A stretch of DNA of 64,000 bases from the NCBI GenBank assembly GCA_013399695.1, contig VXAU01002296.1, positions 356,811-420,810 of the forward strand, read 5' to 3'. Numbering within the stretch: position 1 is the first letter of the stretch; every line of letters starts with the position of its first letter. The translations under genes were made by a program, and so were the position numbers. This DNA comes from Formicarius rufipectus (lineage: Eukaryota > Chordata > Aves > Passeriformes > Formicariidae). Under the pieces are notes generated by a model. That model made no database searches, had not been told where the DNA came from, and worked only from the letters and a program-made list of their open reading frames with translations. Below are positions 1 through 11,241 of the stretch, piece by piece.

Positions 1-117
1 GTGGGTTGGGTGATGCCGTATGATTAATGGCTAGACTAATTTAGGCAGAAAATCCTTGCCTTTCCTGAACAGTAAAATACTGAATAACATTTAATTCTCA
101 CAGTAAATACCTGATGG

Positions 118-430
118 GAGACTGTAAAGAAGACAGAACTAGACTTTTCTCATTGCCACCTGGTGACAGGATGAGAGGCAGTGGGTACAATCTGAATATG
201 GAAAATTAAATTGTGTTTCCATTGAAACATAACGTAAAAGACTTCTTTACCACGAAGATGGTCAGACACTGAAACAGATTGCCCAAAGAGGCTGTAGAGT
301 ATGCATCCATGTTGATACTCAGAACCCAGTGGGACAAGCAGCCTCCTGCATCTGACCCTACTTTATCAGGGGTTTAGATTAAATGAGCTCCTGAGGTCCT
401 TTCAAGCCTCAGGTATTCTATGATTCTGGG
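118..430 (+). mobile_element. CR1 LINE, 3' fragment
   Basis: Untranslated 3' portion of a chicken-repeat-1 non-LTR retrotransposon. The order of recognisable blocks matches the CR1 3' region: GTGACAGGATGAGAGGCAGT near 163-182, then CAGATTGCCCAAAGAGGCTG near 276-295, then CTCCTGAGGTCCTTTCAAGC near 390-409, ending in the octamer-like tail TTCTATGATTCTG near 416-428. It is 5'-truncated, as most CR1 copies are, and diverged from modern subfamilies. No target-site duplication is expected for CR1. Confidence 0.85.
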
Positions 431-3400
431 GATAATTATAGGTAAGCAAAATCAGAAAATGTTCTGCTATTTTATGACATTTAAAATGTAATTTAAAAAA
501 ATATATTTTGCTGTATTTAGACATTTGGTTCAGTCTTTACTTATGTTTTGACTAAAAATGAGGCATGCCAGAATTTGCGAGCTTTCTAAAATGTGCTAAT
601 TTATATTTAAAGACTTGTGATTATAACTATGAAAATCACATTGAAGTCTGTGAAAATATCTTTTAGCTATGAATTAGCACAATGATTCACATGATGTGGA
701 CAGTCACATGATGGGGATTTTAGATGTTTGAAAATAGTATCTTTTTCACTTGATCCATGGCAAGGAAGATACATTTTTAGTATCATTTTGCTTTTGAAAA
801 AGAAAAGGCACAACTAGGAACAAAACCTTGCAGGAGAGCTCCATCAATCTACAATAGATATAGCTGTCTTCCTGGAGTTTTTTCAGAGGTCAATGAGACC
901 TATAAAGTGACTGAACAAATTCATTATAAACTGTTTTCAGGTACTTGCAAATGGGCATTCTGAGACAGTCCATAATTGAAGAGGATGAATGTAAAATCTG
1001 GACAAATGTACAGTGAGACTTCATAACATAATCTTCTATCTTGTATGGATGTGTAATTGAGGGGTTTCCTTGAGTTTTGAAATACTTAGAAGAAAGGAAC
1101 TCTCTCTTCAAATGTCAATAGCTTTATTGAATTTTAACTTCGATTGATTTGGCAGACATTTTCTGTCCACAGTTTTGTTGTAGGCAAAAGTTTCCATGAG
1201 ATGGGTGTATGATTTCTGAAAATGGAAAAAAAAAAAGGTCTAAGAAAAGGTCTATGACCTCTACTTTGCATTTGAGCAAGGACTTGAAATTTGAAAGGGA
1301 AGCTTTAATAAGATGTGTATATCTGTGAATAGATGTGAATGTCTGTCCTTAGTGCACTGAATTATAAGCTTTTGAAAATTGCTGCTTACTCATAATCAGA
1401 AGAGGCATATTACTTTGTCAGCATATTCTGAAAATATTCTCTGTATATTCTTAATCTTCTGGAAATGACTGAGTCTGTCTTGGCTTGGAGATCAAACACT
1501 GTATGGCATTTCAAATTTACAGATCCCCCACTATTTTCACAGAAGGGTCTTTTTTAAAAAACATTCTGGAATAGTGTAATTTTATTTTTATGCCTGTTGA
1601 TAATTCTGGATTTCTGCAATTTACAATTATATTTCCCATATACTCTTTGAGAAGGATGTCATGAGTGGGATTAATTTACCTTGATGTTATACATCTGAAA
1701 ACATAGGTGGTGTAAATCTGAGCCGGTCACTATAGTCTTTTTTAGTCAGTAAGAGAGATGGAGACTTCTAGGGTAGGATTCTCATAGGCTCTTTTTATTT
1801 CTGTCTTTAGATGAGATTATTAATCTTTTGGAGATGCCTGTTTCTTGTCACTGACAATAAAAGCAGCCTAAGGTGATTGGCACAAATCTTTTTTGGACTT
1901 TTCTATTAAACATTAAGGCAGATAAATTCCACCTCATGTGACATAATGTGACGCTCAAGAGGCAATAATGTTACCACTGACATTGACAAAGATGTCCTGC
2001 TTTCACATGAGTAAACAAAATTATTTAAAAAATTATTTCTTTATGATTATGCTTTTTAAAAGCACATTTTCCATATTGCTTAGATATTGTATGTGACCAT
2101 TAAGTACTGTACTTAATACTAATTATGAAGTATCAATAGATATTTGGTATTTTCTTATATTTGGTTTCTAAGGTAAGAAATGCAAATGTTTTAACTCTGT
2201 CATTACTTCTGGTAAGATCATAAAAGATGGATCATGAGATTCTTACATTGGTGGTTTTTAGCTTGCAGTAGAAGACTGAAAAAGTCTGCTGCTAATATAA
2301 CAGAAAAAAATGCACTTTTAGCTAATTTTAAAATTAAATATAAATTTAATTTCTAAGAGCAAACAATTAGGTGGGTTTCCAATTTGAAAAAGATTTCTCT
2401 TCTATAAATAGTATTGATAATGTGTTCTGTTAAATGTGATTCTGATGAAATGCTATTTTCCATTTGTATTGAACTATTTTAGATTTTAGTAGTTTAAACT
2501 GTTCCCTATATTTGAGTAATGGCAACTACATTGGCTAATACAGAATGATGACACAACTCCTTCAGTTCCATTTTTCATGGGTAAGGGCTGCATGCGGGGA
2601 GAGCACTTTCTTGCCATGGAATAGTTGGATAGGTCTAAGAGACATTCAAAAGAATGTATGCTGTTTCTATTTGCTTTTTAACTAAAATATAGGCATATGA
2701 CAAAAAAATTGTAGTGCAACATTATTGGATGTCTTTTTGTGTCTAATTGCCATGTATTTGAATTATTATCTTGGATAGCAAGACTTAGCTAGACTTACTT
2801 CTTATTTGGTTCTAACATCACTGTGATGACACTGTGGACAGCATTTGAATGTGCTTTAAGGATGGTCTCAGTATTATACTGGTCCTGTTGTACAGAAACA
2901 CACAGGACTGCTCATGGGAAACCCTGTGTTCTGTACTTCCATTTAAGGCAGGCTGATTAACCCTTATTGGAGGGTATCAAACTTTTTTTCAGTTATAATT
3001 TTGCTTTGAGTATTACATTTTGCATCTGGGATGTCTTTCATTTTGTTTCCATCTCTTTTTTTGTTATTTAAAAGGTGGTACACCTAGTTCAGTATTGCAT
3101 GGTAGCAGCATGCATGTGTAATAGTGGAAAACTAGAGTGAATACCAGACTCCTGGAATCTACATTTGGCTGCAGAAGGGATTCATTTTTTTCAGAAGAGT
3201 GCTTGCAAAGTGGCCTAAAGAAAGGGCTTAGAGAAGGAAAGTAATCTCATATTAAGAATTTTAAGGTATTTTTGCATTCTCTGTCTTTCTAATATTTGCA
3301 CAAAATAGCATTCGCCAGTGTTTGTATATCAGTATCACTAAGCCATGTGCTGTAAACAAGAACAAAAGATTTCCCTTAAGAACACTGTTTTATGAGTACT

Positions 3401-6400
3401 TGCTGGCTAAGATTCTCACTGGTAAATGCACAGAACTTTACTGAAGCTGACAAGCTGGATCTTTATGTAGTTGATACAAGTTTTATAGACTTGTTTTTTT
3501 TCAAGCCTATGAGATTGTCTGGCTTTATTCGGACTGGATTTGTATTATTCCCGGCCTTTTACTGCTTTAGAAATGTTTAGTTTTGAATGGAATTTTATGC
3601 ATTATTCAAAAAATCTCAAACCTGAGAAAATGAAAGGGGCAGTTCAGCCAAGGCCCCACTAAAAAGAGGATGTGTGATCAGTGAATAATTGTGTATATTT
3701 TTATTGAACTATAATTTTATGATTGACATTTTGTCCTAACCCTGTTAGAGAGTTGAAACTAAGGAGATCCAACAGGCTGAGGATATCTGGGTCCAGTGAA
3801 TGAATTTGATTGTAGAAACCTGATGAGTTATATGTTCAAGAAACTCATTAATGACTGCATCAAAATTAAAAGAACAAATATTGTCTATGACACAGCCATC
3901 TAAGTCATCAGAAGGTTTTTAATAGTAGAAAATTTCACAAGGGTCAATCTCGTTCCATGTAGAAAGTAAATCAAGTTCCCATCACACTATTATTCTGACT
4001 CAAAATTTACAAGCAACCTGAAGTTTCAAACAAGGAAAAGAGAAAGATGTTCTGATTGTTGCAGCCATTTTTGGAAAGTATAAATATGTATTGATAGTTG
4101 TTCTAAAACTACCTATATGCTATGCATCTTGTTTCAAGGTTGCAAACAGGCAAGAGAGGAAGGAAAACTTTTTGCTAGCATGTCTTCATTTCTTCAGTCT
4201 ATATAAGCTCTCTTGTCTCTCGTGAATTTTAGATGATCAGATTCCTTAATTGGTTGAGAACATCGGTTAATTGGACCTTGTTCCATTCTGACTGTAAATT
4301 TTCTTAATTTTCTACTTTGCAAGAGGTAGAGTTGTATCACTTTGATTTGAGACATCTTTCCTGTGGGATAAGGGAGTGAAAACCGAGTGATAGGCTAAAT
4401 AAGGATGCCAGCTAAGCACATGCCTTTTACTAAAATGACGTTTTTGTAGAATCTGGTGTCCAGCTTGCAGTTACAGTTCCCTGGCATTGGAATTGGAAAT
4501 GGTTTGAAACATACGTTTGTAATGCAACAAAATAATCTTCATTTAAGATCAGTAAATGCTTGTGTTGGCTGTTGGTAAAGAGCTGCAGTGCTGTGCTTCA
4601 GAGATGGAAGCATTTCGATGGTAATGAAATATACAGTTACTGTACACAGTTACAAAGCATCATGAGGTACTTTGGGACATAAGTCATGACATATAATAAT
4701 GATACACTGCATTTCATTTGAAGATGTCAAGGAACTTTATAGAAAACATCAGTAAATTAAGTGTCACCTTAACGTCCTGTGGAGCACTGCTAAGACTTGA
4801 GTGGGCTGAATGCAGAAATACCATGCCATTTTTATGGTATGTTTGTTACTGTGCCTTTGCTGCACACAAGTAATTCAGGAACCTTCAGTCATATGAATCC
4901 TGATTGGTATTTTCCATGTGGAGATTATAAAGCATGGAGAAACAGATTTACTTGGTCCAGACAAACAGTAACACCAGCATAGGCATCCTAACACCAGAAT
5001 CATCCAAAATAGCAGCAATAGTTGTCTTGGGTTTCTGTATCTCTTTGCTGTTGTACAGTTTGAAGAGCTGTGTAATATTACAGAAGATAACACTGTGTAA
5101 ACAGTGCAGTTGGAACCTGGCCATTTAGAGTAACAGTTTCATGAGTTCTGATATGCTGATGCATGAATATGTAAGAAAACCAGAATATTTTTATGTGTTA
5201 AAACCATCAGTAGGAGATACACTAAACAAACAACTTTTCAAGGGCAAGACACGAACATTATACTTGCAGAAATCATCTGTTGCATAGTGTATCTTGATGA
5301 AAACATACATAGTGGAAACCAAAGCTGATTAAACAGTTACTCTACGATGCAAATTAGGACTTTTAAAATATTCTTATTTAGAAACTTGTTTTGGAGAAGT
5401 AAATGTAAAAGACACCTTGGATTTTGCCCCAACAGCACTGCTGTGTGTTTATGGCTGCCTTGTGTCCATCATTCCAAGGACTAGTCATTCACCTTGTGTC
5501 CCTTTCGTTGAAGGAGATACCAATATTATCTTAAAAGTGTTCTTTAATATTTTGCTATTCTAGACCTCATTTTTTTGCATTTGTGGAATACAAAATTGCT
5601 TCTCTTCTTTATCTGTAGCCACAAATGAAAACATGTAGGTTCTCAATTGATACAATTTTGGCTAAAATCATATTTTTAAATAGAAACCAAGTAAGGGTTA
5701 TGCTAATAGCACCTCATTTGTAATTTAAACTGCAGCTGTTAACATTCAGTAATGGAGCCATACATCAAGGAGTTTTGTGCAAAAACAGAAAAATACTAAT
5801 TCTTCATCCTCAGATCTGCAAATCCAGACTGATGGGATTTCAGCCCTTCATCTTTTAGTGACAGGCGGCAGCATCAGTGGAATAAAACCAAAATGTGATC
5901 CCCTTTCTCTCCACCTCCTTCCCCTAATTTTACTCTGACAGAGAAAGAAGCACAGTTTTAGCTTGTATCTTTGCCCAGGGATAAAAATGGTCTGTCATCA
6001 GGTCTTTTAGGGAGAAAGAGATTTTCGGTGGAGCAGTTAAATGGTATTTTGATTCTGAGGGTGCATCTTATACCTGTGTTTTTGCATGGTAGATAAATGA
6101 TTTCTGAGACAGTTATTGAAAGCAAAAGCAAGGTCATCAAACTTTCCCCAAGAGACCCTTACCTCTCAGTTCTTGTTTCTGATGACAATGTTGAACATTG
6201 GGAAGATGGGCTCGAGGTGAACTATCTGAAACTGTGCACTCATATGAGCAATCCCCAGCCTTATGTTAGTGAAGGATGTAGATGTCGTTCTGTTTTTTCA
6301 ACTGCAAAAATCAGTGACTGATCAAATTCCAGATAAATTTTAATTGATTTTGCAATAATTTAATGCACGCATGTTGAAGTTTATCATTCTAAATCCCCTA

Positions 6401-6652
6401 ACATGCATGCATTACTGTAAAGTCCTCTACAATTCATGATGAAATAGAAGCCTTTGGGTATTTTGACGTTGAGACCTCCTGTGTCTTTTCAGAATTTAAT
6501 TTTGAAGCCCTACAGCGAAATTCCACAGCTCTCCATTGTCTGCAAAAGAGTTGCTCCTGTAGTGGAGTTGACTTATGAAGCTGTGTCCTGGTATATGGCT
6601 GGAAATACTCCATTGTCTAAAGAGAAAAAATATATAAATCTGCCTACAGAAA

Positions 6653-6689
6653 AATAAATCTTTACAAACTGTTGTGCAAAAAAAAAAAA
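6653..6689 (+). promoter_or_regulatory. Polyadenylation-signal-like AATAAA followed by A12
   Basis: AATAAA at 6653-6658 lies 19 bases before an uninterrupted run of 12 A at 6678-6689. This spacing is what a reverse-transcribed polyadenylated mRNA leaves behind. A 67-codon open frame (6454-6657) overlaps the signal at its stop codon, but its product is unknown to me and the match could be chance in AT-rich DNA. Confidence 0.25.
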
Positions 6690-7531
6690 GTGATCTTATG
6701 CCTAGAACAGAAAATGTTTATTATCTTAGTATGAATAGACTTCTGCAGCACCTCTGTTAGTTGTTTAGTTTAAATCAGGATTGCACTTGAGAAGTGTTGG
6801 GATAGACTAGCCTCCCACTGAACCTTCCTGATGATTAAGCTAATCAAGGGGAAGTACTCCAAAAATGGACCAAACCTGTGCAGATGTACAAAATAAAGTG
6901 TCTTGAAGCACATCCACATGGGTGTAAAATGCTCAGCCACCTGTTCTACTGTACGAGACTAGTTTTGTTGGCTTCTATTTCCTAATTTTGATGTTTTCTT
7001 AGTTGTATAAGACCACAGGGATCTTTGTCATAAAGAAGTCTGTAAAAAAACCCACCTTTCGTATCTGTGAGTAGTGTAATTTTTCCACTTATTGCTCAGA
7101 TAGTAGATTAGAGTCTATAATTGCAGAGGTCTCTTCTGGAATGAAAATGTTTTCACATAGTCACATGCACTTCTGTTACCAGTGGGCTATTTTCATTTTG
7201 TATATTTAAAACTGTACTGAAGCTGAAGTTGTTTTTACCTGGTCTGTTTCCATGAAAACTATAATTTAAAGGGTGTTGTTTTGAATTTTTGGTCTCACCT
7301 TCTTTGTTCACATTTCTAAGGGAAACTTTGGATGGATATCTTAGAGAACTGGATGACCAGTGGAGTGCCATTCTTTTTCGACTGCCTTTTCTACAGTTAT
7401 ATGACTCAAAATCAATGGTGAAGTTATACCTTGTTTATCCATAGTTAGGGGAAACATGGAAGCTAATACTGAAAGCCAAAAGTTGAGTATCTTTTCATTG
7501 TAATCTCCTATCATCTTCTGTATTGTAATAA

Positions 7532-7588
7532 GTTGTGTGTGGGTGTGTATATGTGTGCAATTATATACACACATGCACATGTACACAA
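7532..7588. repeat. TG/CA microsatellite with inverted symmetry
   Basis: Imperfect alternating purine-pyrimidine tract. A TG-rich half (7532-7558) is followed by a CA-rich half (7561-7588), with a perfect 10-bp inverted repeat between 7543-7552 and 7563-7572. Short peptides encoded here are artefacts of the repeat. Confidence 0.8.
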
Positions 7589-9747
7589 AACAAATATATC
7601 ATGCTGTATTTAATGTAGCACATAGTGCAGCGTATTGCTGATAGCAGCAATATTGATGAGGTCATTCATTGGACAGGGCATTGGTTGTAATAAGTACTAC
7701 TCCTCCTTGTTGCTTGAAAGATTAAGATTTAGTAGCTTTTCCCCAGGTTTCTAATCTCGTGTGCATTTCTAGAGTTTTTCTATCCTAGTCAGTGTTTGTC
7801 AGTGAAATTGCTATATGCTGGTATCTTCAGTTCTTCACTGGACACTTAAACATGATTTAGGAGCTCTTAGTTGTCAAAGTCTTTGCTTTTGGCCCATGAG
7901 CCAATATTCTGTTCCCATGACGCTATGTATGGCACTGAGGCGCTGTCTTATCCACTCCTGTGCTCTTCAACCTTCCATAGGTATATACTTTGGTAGGACA
8001 CTGTGGAATAGTATGATGATGCTTCCGAAGTGCCAAAGGTAAAAATCCAAATACTTATGTTTAAGAATTACTGAAAAGCCAACATTTGTTTCCCACTGCA
8101 GCCTATTGCTTAATAATTTCAAATTCCACTAATTTTAACATTATTTTTTAAATAATCGTGTAGACTCAAATATCTGAAAATTTTATTCATTTTTTGTGCT
8201 TGTTGGTGAAACTGAATAACATGGGATGTAAGAAAATAGGTAGTTTGTAAAAAGGACAAGGAGAAAAAGAAGAGTTGGTAACAACTTATGGAAAAGAGTG
8301 AAGTTAATTGAATGACAGGATGGGATTAGTTATGAAATGCCCGTTAACTCTCAGTAATATTAGACCAACCAATATATTTGAGCATCAACTGATTTTGGTA
8401 ATATGGTAAATATACAAAGAAAATAGAAAAATTGATAAAGTGGACTTCATAGTGTTTTGCAAGATATTGAAATTGTTCACCAGGCTCAGCATAAACACAG
8501 ACTCTTCAAAATTCCTAAGCATTGCCTTATAGGTGTAGGAATAGTCCCAAACATGTTTTCGAGATGTTGAAACATCAGCATAACAGTAAATTTGTAACAG
8601 TAAATTGAGCTGTATATTTCAAGTATTTTGCTCATTGATGACTACAGCACTTTTATTGACACATCTTATGATCCATGTAAAACTTTTTTTTTGTTTTTAA
8701 ATTGCAGATGCATATATTCAATAACTTATCATGCAGAACTCTGGCAAATGTGAGGTTTTAAGTGTGCTTTGAAAATGGATATCTTTATTTACTTACTCTG
8801 GATGAACAACATGACCCTAACCTTCAGTATGCTGCTTGTCATGTGAATTTCAAAATTAAAAAGCCTCAGGTATTTGTCATTTTTCTCAATTGCTTGAGAG
8901 CACTTGTATTGCTAACATTTCACATAATGCTCCACTCATTTCTGCAGTCAAAAGTGAGATCCTTCAGAGTAGAACACGTATGATTTTCCTTCCTAGGTTA
9001 TAGGAAACACTGAAAGGCTGAACCAGGGAATTCTGGAAAGAGAACTTTTGCCTCTCAAGCTTGTGTGTAAGGTTGCTTTGCTCTGAAATTTTTTTGTTTG
9101 CGCACTCCAGGCCTATCCAAAAGCCTTTTGGAGGAAGGAAGCAGAAGGCTTAAGTTCACCACACAGTTGTTAAAAAGATAAATTAGGTTTGAAAATGAAT
9201 GGGGAAGTGACATCATCCTGAAGAATTAAAGCCCTGAAGCTGTGTGTGGTTGTGTGAATGTTAACTGAGCACTTCATAAATGTGGCTTCTACTCTGGCTC
9301 TGTTCTTAATACTGCTGGGTTCCCACCCAGAGATTACATTTGCTGCTGTCGTTGCAGATGTCAATTTTGCAACTTCTTGATTGCTACTGTAAATTAATCA
9401 TGAAATATTATGAACTTGATTTGATTTGTTGTCAGACATTGTGTAAATATATGAACAAGCTGCTGTGAAGGCTTTGGTGACTGTCTTGTGTTTCTGTTCT
9501 TTCTCTTTCAGTGAAGTTGAATGCTGGCCAGGTTTAGATTCCAGGGGAATCTTTTCCATTGCTGGTGTCGACTTTCCCAGCACTGACAGGGTACTTTACA
9601 TCTACCATGCAAAGGCCTTGCATCAGATGGAAGTATTGTGTCAAGGGAAGCATGTGAATAGTACTTGAATAGTTACATGATTTGTGGACAAAACCAGGCA
9701 GAATTGTGCCTGGAGAAACAAAAATATTTCTAAAAATTAGACCCTGA

Positions 9748-9970
9748 ACATTGGTTTAAAGGTTGTGTCCTTTGAAGGGATTTGAAGCAGTTTAGGTGCT
9801 TATGTTGCTCTAGGGACTTTTGAGTACTGTGAGGTTTTAAGGAAGGCTAAGTATTCCAGGAAGTTTAAGAGCTTATGGCATCGTAAATATTTAAGATGAT
9901 TTAAAAGGTTATGTCCTCTTTAGTATTTGAGTTGGATTAAGTGCTTATATTGCCTTAAGGACTTTTTCCT
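9748..9970. repeat. Decayed tandem repeat, period about 73 bp
   Basis: Three diverged units can be aligned by eye on a core of the form TTARGNGCTTAT, starting at 9792, 9865 and 9937, i.e. spaced 73 and 72 bp. The outer two units share more: GGTTTAAAGGTTGTGTCCTT near 9755 matches GATTTAAAAGGTTATGTCCT near 9898, and both cores run on into a GGACTTTT block. The middle unit is the most eroded. Origin is unknown; it could be an old minisatellite or a broken ancient interspersed repeat. Confidence 0.55.
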
Positions 9971-10827
9971 TTTTTTCCCCTAAAAGAAACCTGGGAAATT
10001 AAATGCAAAAAAAACCAATAGATGCAATGTTTGGGCTGAATTTGACAAATGCAAAATTTTAGGTTTCAATAGCAGCATTAGCTTGACCACCCTACATATG
10101 ACTCAAAGATGGACAGAACAATGGAGGATGTCTAGGAGACCAGTGGATATGAAATCCAGGAGCAGTAGTTTTCAATGCCTTGAGAGCCTATGTGTTGGGA
10201 AATGTTTTTAGTTCTGCTGCTTTTGTATGATCTTGTAAAGATCAAATAGATGATCAGGATAGAATCAGTTTATGGAAATACAAATTTTCATCTTAAAAGG
10301 TAAAAAGCATCTTTAATTCAATATGCAGAAAATAGGAAGCCATTTAGCTTCACTTTGTAGTTTTGCTGATGTTCTACTTCAGTGGTAAGGAGTCACAAAT
10401 ATTATATGTCTAGACCTCAGTAGCTTATTTTTTTAAAAAAATGATCAATTTATGTATTTATTCTTGTCTTCTGAGATACCTTGCCTAAATTCTTCACTGA
10501 AGTGTGCATATTTTCTGAATTTTCTATGCTTCTGCATTCCTGAAAAGCATATTTTCTATTTTTTGTTTTATTCACCACACACATGCACTTCTCATTGCAT
10601 GAAGAACAAATAGCCACTGTTTATTCAATGTATTCTATGCATCTTCAAAGAAATGGGCATCAGCCCATCAGTCCAAACTCACATTTTTATCATGGACCTC
10701 TAGTACACCAGCAATGTTGCTGAGTTAACTCAGCACAATTACAGTTGTTGTATCTGCTCTTACAGGCTGCTCTGGCATAGCACTCAGTGCTGGCCGTCTG
10801 GGCCATATATGGTGGTCCCATGGGGAA
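9971..10827. other. Unassigned AT-rich sequence
   Basis: No gene or convincing repeat was recognised before the CR1 that starts near 10,828. Confidence 0.5.
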
Positions 10828-11241
10828 TACACGTGGCCCAACCTGGAGCAGAGTGTCCAACTCTGGAATCCTTAACACATGAAAGACATGGACCTCTCCA
10901 GAAGAGGGGCAGATAAAATTGATCAGAGGAATATGAGAAAGATGGGAGCAGACTTTTTGCCAGGGCCTGGTACAGTAGGACAAGGGGTAATGGTTTTAAA
11001 CTAAAAGAGGGTCGATTTATAGATATAAGGAAGACGTTTTTTACAATTATGGTGGTAAAACACTGGCACAGGTTGTCCAGGCTAGTGCTAGATGCCCCAT
11101 CCCTGGAAGTTTTCAAAGTCCAATTGGACAGAGCTCTGAGCAAATTGATCCAGTTGAAGATGTCCCTGCCTGTGACAGGGAGGGGGGAATGAGGTGGCAC
11201 TTCTCCCGTCTAACCGTTCTGTGATTTTGTGGTTCTGTGGC
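10828..11241 (+). mobile_element. CR1 LINE, 3' fragment
   Basis: Recognisable CR1 blocks in order: GAGTGTCCAACTCTGGAATC near 10,851, ACATGAAAGACATGGACCTC near 10,876, AAACACTGGCACAGGTTGTC near 11,058, CCCCATCCCTGGAAGTTTTC near 11,094 and the tail GTTCTGTGATTTTGTGGTTC ending near 11,236. It is 5'-truncated. Several minus-strand frames of up to 138 codons across 10,690-11,515 are antisense shadows of this element, not genes. Confidence 0.85.

Larger units (their letters stand above)
431..9740. other. AT-rich sequence without recognised gene
   Basis: No exon, RNA gene or well-preserved transposon was recognised. Open frames are under about 85 codons and unlike any family I know. Separately listed items inside are an AATAAA plus poly-A site near 6,653-6,689 and a TG/CA microsatellite near 7,532-7,588. 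The stretch reads as intron or intergenic DNA. Confidence 0.6.

Noticed and set aside
9465..9668. 67-codon frame with a signal-peptide-like start and a protein-like middle
   Set aside because: It starts at GTG, not ATG, which is not credible for a nuclear gene. There is a pyrimidine tract and AG at 9,512 but no good donor, and the sequence matches no family I know.
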